DNA from: Prorocentrum cordatum
Lineage: Eukaryota > Sar > Dinophyceae > Prorocentrales > Prorocentraceae
Assembly (NCBI GenBank): GCA_963575745.1
Contig: CAUYUJ010014171.1
Location: 1,202,186-1,266,185, forward strand
Direction of reading: 5' to 3'
DNA length: 64,000 nt
Shown: positions 33,480-44,481 of the stretch, one piece after another
How positions within the stretch are numbered: the stretch's first letter is position 1
Layout: the number at the start of each line of letters is the position of its first letter
Made by a program: the position numbers and the translations under genes
Notes under the pieces: generated by a model
Seen by the model: only the letters and a program-made list of their open reading frames with translations
What the model was told of the DNA's origin: nothing
The model's database searches: none

Positions 33480-33835
33480 ATTCGCGCCAATCTCTGGATT
33501 GCCTGCGTTGGTTTTTGTTTAATTGCGATGGCGATTGGTTGCGCCGAGGCGCGCCCCAGGACGCCGCGCGGCGGCGTCGACCTTTGGCGCCGACCTCTGC
33601 TTTGTGCAATGTTTTTTTTGCTTATTTGCGATTGCGAGTGGCTGCGCCGGGGCGTGCCCCAGGACGCCGCGCGGCGGCGCCGACCTCTGGCGCGCGCTGG
33701 TTTTTGCTTATTCACGATTGCGAGTGGCTGCTCCAGTGCGCGCCGCAGGGCGCCAGGCGGCGGCGCCGACCTCGGCGGCGGGCCGCGCGAGGAAGCCTGG
33801 CGGCCGCGACCCCCCTGGCTCCCTGGCGCTGGTTT
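33480..33835 (+). repeat. Left edge of NotI satellite, diverged units
   Basis: Three units with TTTGCTTATTTGCGATTGCGA, GCGCCCCAGGACGCCGCGCG and GGCGCCGACCTCTG, clearly related to the main satellite but more diverged. The reverse complement of this edge type is found at 41,371-41,660. Confidence 0.8.
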
Positions 33836-36800
33836 CTGATTATTTGCGATGGGTTTCTGATCATGTGCGGTTGTGTTTCCCTCCCCCCAGGCCCCGTTCA
33901 AGGACGCCTGGCGGCAGCGCGCCCCCCTGGCTCGTTGGCGCTGATTTCGGAATGTTCGCGATTGTGCTTCGCCTGTCGAGAGCCCGCCCAAAAACGCCTG
34001 GCGGCCGCGACCCCCCTCGCTCGTTTGCGTTGGTTTCTGATTATTTGCGATTGTGTTTGCTCCCCCCAGGCTCCGTCCAAGAACGCCTGGCGGCCGCGCG
34101 CCCCCCCGACTCGCTGGCGCTGGTTCCCGATTATTTGCGATTGTGTTTCGCTTTTCCAGTGCCCGCCCAAGGACGCCTGGCGGCCGCGACCCCCCTGGCT
34201 CGCTGGCGCTGGTTTCTGAATATTTTCGATTGTGCTTGCCGGGCCCCGTCCAAGGACGCCTGGCGGCCGCGCGCCCCCCCCTGGCTCGTTGGCGCCGGTT
34301 TCTGATTATTAGCGATTGTGCTTCGCTTTTCGAGAGCCCGCCAAAAGACGCCTGGCGGCCGCGCCACCCCAGGCTGGTTTCTGACTATTTGCGATTGCGC
34401 TTGCCCCCCCAGGTTCCCCTCAAGGACGCCTGGCGGCCGCGCGCCACCCCCTGGCTCGTTGGCGCTGGCTTTTGATTATTTGCGACTGTGGGTCGCGCAA
34501 GGAAGCCTGGCGGCCGCGACCCCCCTGGCTCGCCGGCGCAGGTTTCTGCTTACTTGCGATAGTGATTGCCCCCCTCCAGGTCCCGCCCAAGGACTCCTGG
34601 CGGCCGCGCGCCCCCCTCTGGCTCGTTGGCGCTGGTTTCTGTTTATTTGCGATTGTGGGCCCGCACAAGGAAGCCCGGCGGCCGCGACTCCCCCAGCTCG
34701 CCGGCGCTGATTTCTGATTATTTGCGATTGTGCTTGCCCCGCCAGGTCCCGCCCAAGGACGCTTGGCGGCCACGCGCCCCTCCGTGGCTCGTTGGCGCTG
34801 GTTTTTGATTATTTGCCATTGTGGGCCCGCGCAAGGAAGCCTGGCGGCCGCGACCCCCCTGTCTCGCTGGCGCTGGTTTCTGTTTATTTGCGATGGGTTT
34901 CTGATTATTTGCGATTGTGTTTCCTTCCCCCCAGGCCCCGTCCAAGGACGCCTGGCGGCCGCGCGCCGCCCCTCCCCTGGCTCGTCGGCGTTGGTTTCTG
35001 ATTAGTTGCGATTGTGGGCCCGCGCAAGGAAGCCTGGCGGCCGCGATCCCACTGACTCGCTGGCGCTGGTTTCTGATTATTTGCAATTGTGCTTGCCCTC
35101 CCCCCCCGCCAGGTTCCGCCCAAGGGCGCCTGGCGGCCGTGCGCCCCCCCCTGACTCGTTGGCGTTGGTTTCTGATTAGTTGCGAGTGTGGGCCCGCGCA
35201 AGGAAGCCTGGCGGCCGCGACCCCCCTGGCTCGCTGGCGCTGGTTTCTGATTATTGGCGAGTGCGCTTGGCCCTCCCCCGCCGACCCACCCACCCCCATC
35301 CGGGTCCCGCCCAAGGGCGCTTGGCGGCCGCGCGCCCCCCCTGGCTCGTTGGCGCTGGCTTTTGGTTATTTGCGATTGTGGGCCCGTGCAAGGAAACCTG
35401 GCCGCCGCGACCCCCCATGGCTCGCTGGCGCTGGTTTTTGATTATTTGCGATTGTGCTTGCCCCCCCAGGTCCCGCCCAAGAACGCATGGCGGCCGCGCG
35501 CCCCTCCTGGCTCGTTGGCGCTGGTTTCTGCTTATTTGCGAGTGTAGGCCCGCGCAAGGAAGCCTGGCGGCCGCGACCCCCCTGGCTCGCTGGCGCTGGT
35601 TTCTGATAATTTGCGAGTTTGCTGCCCCCCCCCCCACCCTCCCCTTCCCAGGCCCAGCCCAGAACGCCCGGCGGCCGCGCGAGCCCCCCCCTGGCTCGCT
35701 GGCGCTGGTTTCTGAGTGCTGGCTTTTGATCATTTGCGATTGTGGGCCCGCGCAAGGAAGCCTGGCGGCCGCGACCCCCCTTGCTCGCTGGCGCTGGTTC
35801 CTGATTATTTGGGATTGTGTTTGCCCCCCCAGGTCCCGCCCAAGGGCGCCTGGCGGCCGCGCGCGCCCCCCCCCGCCCCCTTGGTTCGTTGGCGCTGGTT
35901 TTTGATTAATTGCGATTGTGGGCCCGCACGAGGAGGCCTGGCGGCCGCGACACCCCCCGCTCGCTGGCGCTGGTTTTTATTTATTTGCGAGTGTGCTTGC
36001 CCCCCCTCCCCCCTCTCCCGCCCCCCCCTCTCCCCACCCCGCCAGGTCCCGCCCAAGGGCGCCTGGCGGCCGCGCGCCCCCCCCTGGCTCGCTGGCGGGT
36101 TTCTGATTCGTTGCGAGTGTGGGCCCGCGCAAGGAAGCTTGGCAGCCGCGACCCCCCTGGCTCTTTGGCGCTGGTTTCTGTTTATTTGCGGGTGTGCTTG
36201 CCCCTCCCCCCCCTCCCAGGTCACGCCCAAGGACGCCTGGCGGCCGCGCGCCCCCCCCCCCGGCTCGTTGGCGCTCGCTTCTGTTAATTTGCGATTGTGG
36301 GCCCGTGTAAGGAAGCTTGGCGGCCACGACCCCCCTGGCTCGCTGGCGCTGGTTTCTGGTCATTGTTGATTGTGCTTGCCCCCCCCCCCCCCCCCCCAAG
36401 TGGCGGCCGCGCGCCCCCCCCTGGCTCGTGGCGATTATTTGCGATTGTGGGCCCGCGCAAGGAAGCCTGGCGGCCGCGACCCCCCCTGGCCGCTGGCATT
36501 TGCGAGCTTGCCCCCTCCCCCCCCAGGTCCCGCCCAAGGGCGCCTGGCGGCCGCGCGCCCCCCCTGGCTCGCTGGCGTTGGTTTTGATTATTTGCGATTG
36601 TGGGCCCGCGCAAGGAAGCCTGGCGGCCGCGACCCCCCTGGCTCGCTGGCGCTGGTTTCTGATTATTTGCGATTGTGCTTGCCCCCCAGGTCCCGCCCAA
36701 GGACGCCTGGCGGCCGCGCGCCCCCCCCTGGCTCGTTGGGTTGGTTTCTGATTATTTGCGATTGTGGGCCCGCAAGGAAGCCTGGCGGCCGCGCCCCCCC

Positions 36801-38370
36801 TGGCTCGTTGGCGCTGGCTTTTGATTATTTGCGATTGCGCTTGTCCCCCTCCCCCCCCAGGTCCCGCCCAGGGGCGCCTGGCGGCCGCGCGCCCCCCTCC
36901 TGGCTCGTTGGCGTTGGTTTTTTATCATTTGCGATTGTGGGCCCGCGCAAGGAAGCTTGGCGGCCGCGACCCCCCTGGCTCGCTGGCGTTGGTTGTTGAT
37001 GATTTGCAATTGTGCTTGCCCCCCCAGGGCCCGCCTAAGGGCGCCTGGCGGCCGCGCGCCCCCCCTGGCCCGTTGGCGCTGGTTTCTGATCATTTGCGAT
37101 TGCGGGCCCGCGCGCGGAAGCCTGGCGGCCGCGACCCCCCTGGCTCGCCGGCGTGAGTTTTTGATCATGTATTTGCTATTGCGGGTCCCGCCCAAGGGCG
37201 CCTGGCGGCCGCGCGCCCCCCCCTGGTTCGTTGGCGCTCGCTCCCGATAATTTGCGATTGTGGGCTCGCGCAAGGAAGCCTGGCGGCCGCGACCTCCCTG
37301 GCTCGCTGGCGTTGGTTTTCGATTATTTGCGATTGTGCTTGCCCCCCCAGGTCCCGCCCAAGGACCCTGGTTGCGACTGTGGGCCCGCGCAAGGAAGCCT
37401 GGCGGCCGCGACTCCCCTGGCTCGCCGGCGTTGGCTTCTGATTATTTGCGAGTGTGCTTTGCCTTTACAGGGCCCGCCCAAGGACGCCTGGCGGCCGCGA
37501 CCACCCTGGCTCGCTGGCGCTGGTTTCTGATTATTTGCGATTGTGCTTGCCCCCCCAGGTCCCGCCCAAAGACGCCTGGCGGCCGCGCGCCCCCCCTGGC
37601 TCGTTGGCGCTGGTTTCTCATTATTTGCTATTGTGGGCCCGCGCAAGGAAGCCTGGCGGCCGCGACCCTCCTGGCCCCCTGGCGCTGGCGCCTGTTTCTT
37701 TGCGACTGTGCTTGCCGCCCCCCGCCCCCCGGGTCCCGCCCATGGACGCCTGGCGGCCGCGCGCCCCCCCCCTGGCTCGTTGGCGTTGGTTTTTGATTAT
37801 TTGCGATTGTTGGCCCCCAAGAACGCTTGGCGGCCGCGACCCCCTTGGCTCGCTGGCGCTGGTTCCTGATTATTTGCGATTGTGATTGCCCCCCCCCTCC
37901 CCAGGTCCCGCCCAAGGACACCTCGCGGCCGCGCGCCCCCCCCTGGCTCGTCGGCGCTTGCTTCGCATAATTTGCAGCTGTGGGCCCGCGCAAGGAAGCC
38001 TAGCGGCCGCGACCCCCCTGGCTCGCCGGCGCCGGTTTCTGATTATTTGCGAGTGTGCTTGCCACCCAGGTCGCGCCTAAGGACGCCTGGCGGCCGCGCG
38101 CCCCCCCTGGCTCGCTGGCGCTGGTTTTCGATTATGTGCGATTGTGGGCCCGCGCAAGGAAGCTCGGCGGCCGCGACCCTCCTGGCTCGCTGGCGCTGGT
38201 CTCTGATTATTGGCGGTTGTGCTTGCCCCCCCCAGGTCCCGCCCAAGGACGCCTGTCGGCCGCGCGTCCCCCCTGGCTCGTTGGCGCTGGTTTCTGATCA
38301 TTTGCGAGTGTGGACCCGCGCAGGGAAGCTTGGCGGCCGCGACGCCCCTGGCTCGCCGGCGCTGGTTTCT
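33836..38370 (+). repeat. NotI satellite, left arm (plus orientation)
   Basis: About 50 units of 75-110 bp. Consensus parts are GGCGCTGGTTTCTGATTATT, TGCGATTGTG, a linker, GCCTGGCGGCCGCG and CCCCCCTGGCTCG. Most units keep the GCGGCCGC octamer. From about 34,480 two linkers strictly alternate: A (CTTGCCCCCCAGGTCCCGCC) and B (GGCCCGCGCAAGGAAGCC), giving a dimer of about 165-190 bp. Before 34,480 the units are A and a third type (CTTCGCTTTTCGAGAGCCCG). The unit lacks stops in most frames, so the many long ORFs here are spurious. Confidence 0.97.
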
Positions 38371-41370
38371 TTGGGCGGGCGCTGGAGAGGCGAAGCGCAA
38401 TCGCAAATGATCGGGAACTAGCGCCGGCGAGCCAGGCGGCGCGCGCGACCGCCAGGCGTCTCTGGGCGGGCCCTGGAAAAGGCGAAACACAATCAGAAAT
38501 AATCAGAAACCAGCGCCAACGAGACATGGGCGGCGCGGCCGCCAGGCATCTTTGGCCGGCCCTGGGAAGGCAAAAGCACAATCGCAAATATTCCGAAACC
38601 AGCGCAAACGAGCCAGGGGGGGCGCGCGGCCGCCAGGCGCCCTTGGACGGGACTTGGGGGGGGGGGGGGCAAGCACATTTGCCAAAAATGAGAGACCATC
38701 GCCAGCGAGCCAGGGTGGTCGCGGCCGGCAGGCGTCGTGGGCGGGCTCTGGAAAGGCAAAGCACAATCGCAAAAAATCAAAAGCCAGCGCCAGCGAGCCA
38801 GGGGGCGCGCGCGGCCGCAAGGCGTTTTTGCGCGGGCCCTCGAAGGGTGAACCACGCTCGCAAATAACCAGAAACCAGCGCCAACGAGCCAGGGGTGGCG
38901 CGGCCGCCAGGCGTCCTTGGGCGGGCCCTGGAAAGGCGAAGCACAATCGCAAATATTCCGAAACCAGCGCCAACGAGCCAGGGGGTGCGCGCGGCCGCCA
39001 GGCGTCCTTGGACGGGGCCTGGAGGGGCGAGCACAATCGAAAATAATCAGAAACCAGCGCCAGCGAGCCAGTGGGGTCGCGGCCGCCAGGCGTTTTTGGG
39101 CGGGCACTGGAAGGCGAAGCACAATCGCAAATAATCGGGAACCAGCGCCAGCGAGCCAGGGGGCGCGCGCGGCCGCCAGGCGTTCTTGGACGGGGCCTGG
39201 GGGGGGGGGCAAGCACAATCGCACGTAGCCAGAAACCAGCGCCAACGAGCGGGGGGGGTCGCGGCAGTCAGGCGTCTTTGGGCGGGCCCTGGAAAAGGCG
39301 AAACACAATCGCAAATAACCGGGGACCAGCGCCAGCGAGCCAGGGGGGGTGCACGCGGCCGACAGGCGTCCTTGGACGGAGCCTCGGGGGAGGCAAACAC
39401 AATCGCGAATAAACAGAAACCAGCGCCAGCGAGCCAAGGGGCTCGCGGCCGCCAGGCTTTCCCGCGCGGGCTCAGAATCGCAAATGATCAGAAACCAGCG
39501 CCAGCGAGCCAGGGGGGGCGCGCGGCCGCCAGGCGTCCTTGGACGGGACCTGGGAGGGCAAGCACAATCGCAAATAATCAAAGACCAGCGCCAGCGAGCC
39601 AGGGTGGTCGCGGCCGCCAGGCGTCCTTGGGCGGGCCCTGGAAAAGGCAAAGCACACTCGTAAATAATCGAAAACCAGCGCCAGCGAGCCAGGCGGCGCG
39701 CGCGGCCGTTAGGCGTCTTCGGGCGGGCCCTGGAAAGGCGAAACACATTCGAAGATAATCAGAAGCCAGCGCCGACGAGCCAGGGGTTGCGCGGCCGCCA
39801 GGCGTCTTTAGGCGGGCTCTCGACAGGCGAAGCACAATCGCGAACATTCCGAAATCAGCGCCAACGAGCCAGGGGGGCGCGCTGCCGCCAGGCGTCCTTG
39901 AACGGGGCCTGGGGGGGCAAGCGCAATCGCACATAACCAGAAACTAGCGCTGGCGAGCCAGTGGGGTCGCGGCCGCCAGGCGTCTCTGGGCGGGCCCTGG
40001 AAAGGCGAAGCACAATCGCAAATAATCGGGGACCAGCGCCAGCGAGCCAAGGGGCGCGCGCGGCCGCCAGGCGTCCTTGGACGGGGCCTGGGGGTAGCAA
40101 GCACAATCGCAAATGATCGGGAACCAGCGCCAACGAGCGAGGGGGCGCGCGGCCGTCAGGCGTCTTTGGGCGGGCCCTGGATAGGCGAAACACAATCGCA
40201 AATACTCGGGAACCAGCGCCAGCGAGCCAGGGGGGAGCACGCGGCCGACAGGCGTCATCGGACGGGGCCTGGGGGGAGGCAAACACAATCGCAATTAATC
40301 AGAAACCAGCGCCAGCGAGCCAGCGGGGTCGCGGCCGCCAGGCTTCCTTGCGCGGGCTCAGAATCGCAAATGATCCGAAACCAGCGCCGACGAGCCAGGG
40401 GGGGCGCGCGGCCGCCAGGCGTCCTTGGACGGGGCTTGGGGGAGCAAGCACAATCGAAAAAACAAAAAAAACAAAAAAAAAAAAAAAAAAAAAAAACGCC
40501 AGCGAGCCGGGGTGGTCGCGGCCGCCAGGCGTCCTTGGGCGGGCCCTGGAAAGGCAAAACGCAATCGCAAATATTCAGAAACCAACGCCAGCGAGCCAGG
40601 CGGTGCGCGCGGCCGCCAGGCGTCTTTGGGCGGGCCCTGGACAGGCGAAACACAATCGCAAATAATCAGAAACCAGCGTAGCGAGCCGGGGGTTGCCCGG
40701 CCGCCAGGCGTCTCTGGGCGAGCACTGGAAAAGCGAAACACAATTGCAAATATTCCGAAACCAGCGCCAGCGAGCGAGGGGGGTCGCGGCCGTCAGGCGT
40801 CTTTTGGGCGGGCCCTGGAAAGGCGAAACACAATCGCAAATATTCTGGAACCAGCGCCAGCGAGCCAGGGTGGGGCGCGCGGCCGACAGGCGTCCTTGGA
40901 CGGGGCCTGGGGGAGGCAAACACAATCGCGAATAAACAGAAACCAGCGCCAGCGAGCCAGGGGGGTCGCGGCCGCCAGGCTTCCTTGCGCGGGCTCACAA
41001 TCGCAAATGATCAGGAACCAGCGCCAACGAGCCAGGGGGGGCGCGCGGCCGCCAGGCGTCCTTGGACGGGACCTGGGGGTGCAAGCACAGTCGCAAATAA
41101 TCAGAAACAAGCTCCAGCGAGCCAGGGTGGTCGCGGCCGCCAGGCGTCCATGGGTGGGCCCTGGAAAGGCAAAGCACAATCGCGAATCATCAGAAACCAA
41201 CGCCAGCGAGCCATTCGGCGCGCGCGGCCGCCAGGCGTCTTTGGGCGGGCCCTGGAAAAGGCGAAACACAATCGCAAATAATCAGAAACCAGCGCCAACG
41301 AACCAGGGGTGGCGCGGCCGCCAGGCGTCTTTGGGCGGGCTCCCGAAAGGCGAAGCACAATCGCAAATAT
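38371..41370 (-). repeat. NotI satellite, right arm (inverted orientation)
   Basis: About 33 units of roughly 90 bp, reverse complement of the left-arm unit (CACAATCGCAAATAATCAGA, AACCAGCGCCAGCGAGCC, GCGGCCGCCAGGCGTC). The dominant higher-order pattern differs from the left arm: A type (TTGGACGGGGCCTGG) alternates with the third type (TTTGGGCGGGCCCTGGAAAG), while the B type appears only near 39,455, 40,345 and 40,982. Confidence 0.97.
40452..40497 (+). repeat. A-rich tract interrupting one satellite unit
   Basis: Where other units read TCGCAAATAATCAGAAACCA, this one has TCGAAAAAACAAA followed by about 30 A. The rest of the unit is normal. Either an A-tract expansion of the AT-rich core or the remnant of a poly(A)-tailed insertion. 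Confidence 0.85.
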
Positions 41371-41660
41371 TACGCGGGCCAAAGGTCGGCGCCGCCGCCT
41401 GGCGTCCTGCGCGCGCCCCTGCGCGGCCAATCGCAATCGCAAATAAGCAAAAACCGACGCGGTCCAGAGGTCGGCGCCGCCGCCTGGCGTCTTGGGGCGC
41501 GCCCTGGCTCAGCCAATCGCGACCGCACATAGGCAAAAACCAACGCGGGCCGGAGGTCGGCGCCACTTGGGCGAGCCAGAGGTCGGCGTCTCCGTTGTGC
41601 GTCCGCGCGCCCTGCGCCGCCACGCGCAATGGCGCGCGAGCAAAAACCAACGGACGCGCC
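41371..41660 (-). repeat. Right edge of NotI satellite, diverged units
   Basis: Three units with CGCAAATAAGCAAAAACCGA, GAGGTCGGCGCCGCCGCCTG and GGCGCGCCCTGG: the inverse of the left edge at 33,480-33,835. Confidence 0.8.
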
Positions 41661-41754
41661 GCGCATTGAGAGCGCCGGCCGGCTAAGAAACTGCCCCGGA
41701 ATTTAGCCCCTACTTTCTTATTTTTTCCGCTTCCCAGCTCAGCCCCAAATTTTC

Positions 41755-42078
41755 TTATTGCATGGTTTTCCTAATATTGACCGGGGGTGTAGGTGGGTCC
41801 CTCGAGGCTGACTTGGGCGACTGTCGCTGAGGTGGCTGGCCCGATGGCACCTCAACTCCAAATGCGCCTAGCTTCTCAGTAAGTGACTGCAAGGCCGACT
41901 TGATATGTGAAACCTGAGCCTGCAACTGCGACATCTGACCGTGCCCCTTCGTCGCCTTGGCCGCAGACGGCCTTCCTTTCTTGGCTCCGCCCGCAAGCGG
42001 GCCCTCGTCCGCGCGGTCGCCATCCCCCAAAGGACCCGTCTCCAAGAGTACAACCTCACCCCAATATATCTGACTCAT
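41755..42078 (-). CDS. Candidate small protein with short coiled coil
   Basis: 107 codons from an ATG; the open frame extends a few codons further upstream without ATG. N-terminus MSQIYWGEVVLLETGPLGDG, a Lys/Ala/Gly-rich linker, then a heptad-like helix QMSQLQAQVSHIKSALQSLT EKLGAF, and a Pro/Ser/Gln-rich tail. Composition is protein-like and it lies in unique DNA, just outside the satellite. No family recognised; it could be a gag fragment or an exon of a longer gene. Confidence 0.35.
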   Translation of the reverse strand: MSQIYWGEVVLLETGPLGDGDRADEGPLAGGAKKGRPSAAKATKGHGQMSQLQAQVSHIKSALQSLTEKLGAFGVEVPSGQPPQRQSPKSASRDPPTPPVNIRKTMQ

Positions 42079-42440
42079 ACTTTTGATACCATCTGCTTCT
42101 AGCAAGGGGCCAGACCCGACGACCCCGAGGACGCGGTGGCCCAGGAGGGCGGTGCCGGAGTGTTCTTCGCTCGAGCGGAGCAGCCGCGCGCGCGCACGCG
42201 TGGGTCCGAGATGGTTTCATAGATACTTGCGCTGGGAACAGCACGGAGGATAGCGCCAGGGGGAGTGCGCAGGATGACACATGCTTTCCGAACATCCAAC
42301 ACGCCGTGCGCCCCTGCAGCAAGCCACAGGGGGCGGCGGAGCGAAGACGCCCACGGCGAAGCACCGCCGCACCAGCCTTGTTGGAAGAGTCTATGTGGCC
42401 GAAGGCTGTGGCCAGAGCGCGGCCAAGCTGTCGGACTATG
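42079..42440. other. Unique DNA, no gene recognised
   Basis: Both strands have open frames of about 100-200 codons with no motif. Possibly the upstream part of the candidate at 41,755. Confidence 0.4.
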
Positions 42441-42500
42441 TGTTCCCCCCAGCCGGTGTGGAAACCCTTCAGGGAACATGTGGGAGAGAAAAAAGACGAG
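42441..42500 (+). repeat. Dispersed ~60-bp repeat, copy 2
   Basis: GTTCCCCCCAGCC, GTGGAAACCC, AGGGAAC: matches 40-100 in order and spacing. Confidence 0.45.
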
Positions 42501-42529
42501 GAGGAGCACTCCCAGGGTCTCCCGGGGGC

Positions 42530-42885
42530 GTCCTGAAGGCCTCTGGGAGACCTTTCGGGGACATCCCTGGGCTTTTGGGCCTTTAGAGGCTTCTTGGGGG
42601 CTTCTTTGCTTGTCTTAGGGCGTTCCCCGCCCGTCTGACGCCGTTGGAAGCCGTCTTGGAGACCACTCTGGTCCATCTTGAGGCAGTCTTGGGGCGCTTC
42701 AGGGCCGTTTTGGAGGCCATATTGGTCTTTTTGAAGGCACCTTGTTTTGGGCCCTCTGAGGGGCCATCTTGGAGACCTTGGGCGCTCTGGGGGGCGATCT
42801 TGGGGGTCTCTGGGGCCCCTCTTGGGGACTCTTGGGCCGATTTGGGGCGATCCCGGGCGCCTTCGTGGGCCGTCTAGGCCGTCCT
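42530..42885 (+). repeat. Family T repeat
   Basis: CCTCTTGGGG, GCCATCTTGG and GGCCGTTTTGGAGG units with a loose 15-18 bp period, as at 12,056. No GATCGATC tail is present in this copy. Confidence 0.7.
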
Positions 42886-43775
42886 GAAAACCAAAACGTA
42901 GGTAATGCTAAAACCTTAAAGTGGACATTCATGTCCCGACCACCGCGCCCTTGGCCTCTGTATCAGTCACGCGAGCAACCCAGGAGCGCCTGAGAGCGCC
43001 CAGAACTTTGGGCTGTGGGCCCGCTAACCATGTGCAATCTCTAAGAGAGAGCTCGAAGGGACCTGGGGACACTCCAACTCGTGCCTCAGGGCACGGTGGC
43101 GGATAGGTAGTAGTTGCGTATAGATATGTAGGTCGTCGTCTGGACGTTTCTGCTGTCTCAGAAGCCTGGCGGCTACGTGCCAGGCGCCAGCCTCAGGGTT
43201 TGCTCTGCTGCCAAGGGTGTCCACCGTTCGATCGGTCTGGCCCAGTCTGCTGTTGCGTCGTTGCTGCGCATCCCTCTCGGCTGTTCCAGTTTCGGTCGCT
43301 TTCGGTTCCGCTGTCGGCTCGGGCCGTCGCAGATTGACGGCCTTGCTCTTCCCTCTCATCCGACGTTGGCGTCGGCCCCCTGGGCTTCGACCGCTTCCTC
43401 AGGGCCGGGCTTTCATCCCGAGTCAGTATTGGGGGGCCCCAGTGACGGAGACTGGCGCCTCCAAGGGCCGAATACCGACGAAGAGCCAGCCGCCACGATC
43501 TCGTTGCCTCGCCCTCGACGGTTCTCAGCCCAGAGGCGCCTCCCCCGTCAGCATTCGGCCGTAGCGGCCGCCTCGCGCGACTCGCGCGCGGGCGCCCTCC
43601 GCGCGTGCCTGCGGTGGCCGCGATGCAGCGGGCGACGGGCGCCGCTGGAGCACCCGAGGGGGGCCCGCTGCTTGAGCGCCACAGGCGGCCTCGCACCGGC
43701 TTGGGGCGGAGGACGCAGGGGCCTCCCCGCGGTCGTCAACGCCGGCGGCAGCGTCTTTCTCGTCCGTCGTCCGTT
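42886..43775. other. Unique GC-rich DNA, no gene recognised
   Basis: A 359-codon plus frame (43,177-44,256) and a 167-codon minus frame overlap almost fully. The former ends in the GTC microsatellite as poly-Arg. Neither has a domain, so I call no gene. Confidence 0.4.
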
Positions 43776-43778
43776 GTC

Positions 43779-43812
<34 letters not shown>

Positions 43813-43882
43813 TGTTGTCGTCGGCGGCGGCGTTATCGGCGTCGGCGTCGGCGTCGCCGTCGCCGTCGTCGTCGTCGGCGTT

Positions 43883-43948
<66 letters not shown>

Positions 43949-43955
43949 CGTCGTC
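43776..43955 (+). repeat. GTC and GTCGGC microsatellite
   Basis: GTC units at 43,776-43,820, mixed to 43,880, then about 12 GTCGGC hexamers to 43,946. Confidence 0.95.
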
Positions 43956-44439
43956 GATGTCCGTGGTCTGTGTTCCGTTGCCCGCTGTCCGTTCGCCGTC
44001 ATCATCCTTCACTGGCGTTGCCGTCGCCGTCTCTGTCTGTCGTTGGTCGTCGGTGTCGGCATCTAAGCCTTTGTCCTTCTTCGTCCATCCCTTCCTCCTC
44101 CATCTCCCCGCCACCCTCATCAACCCTCCGTCCTCCATCCTCCAGCCTCGCTCCTCCATTTGCCATTATCCATCATCCCTCCTCCCTCCTCTCTGCTCTA
44201 TCCTCCGCCCAGCCCAAGCTCAGAGTCCAAACTCCTACAGGAATGAGAAATTCTAGACGCTTCGAGCAACCCCAACAGCCCATCCAGAAACGAGGCCCAG
44301 ACGAGTTGCCTTGATAAGGGATGTGAAGGAGCATGCAGTGGAGTAAAGGACTAGGTAAGACATCATAAGGGGGAGAATGAAGGAGGAATCGCCGTTGTCG
44401 TCGTCGCCGTAGGAGGAGGATGAGGAGGAGGGCGGAGGA
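43956..44439. other. Pyrimidine-rich then unique DNA
   Basis: 44,070-44,220 is C/T-rich with CTCCATCC-type phrases. The remainder has no feature. Confidence 0.45.
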
Positions 44440-44481
44440 GGATGAGGAAAAAAGGAGGAGGAGGAGGAGGAGGAGGAGGAG
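44440..44481 (+). repeat. GGA microsatellite abutting an RT remnant
   Basis: GGAGGA units ending in GAGGAGGAC at 44,476-44,484. The final GAC is in frame with, and can be read as the last Asp of, the YxDD motif of the RT that follows. Confidence 0.85.

Noticed and set aside
33374-41669. Dozens of 100-417 codon ORFs on both strands in the NotI satellite
   Set aside because: The unit is GC-rich and nearly stop-free in several frames; all predicted peptides are the same Arg/Ala/Pro-rich motif repeated.
43177-44256. 359-codon plus-strand gene
   Set aside because: It ends in poly-Arg from a GTC microsatellite and overlaps an open minus frame; no motif.
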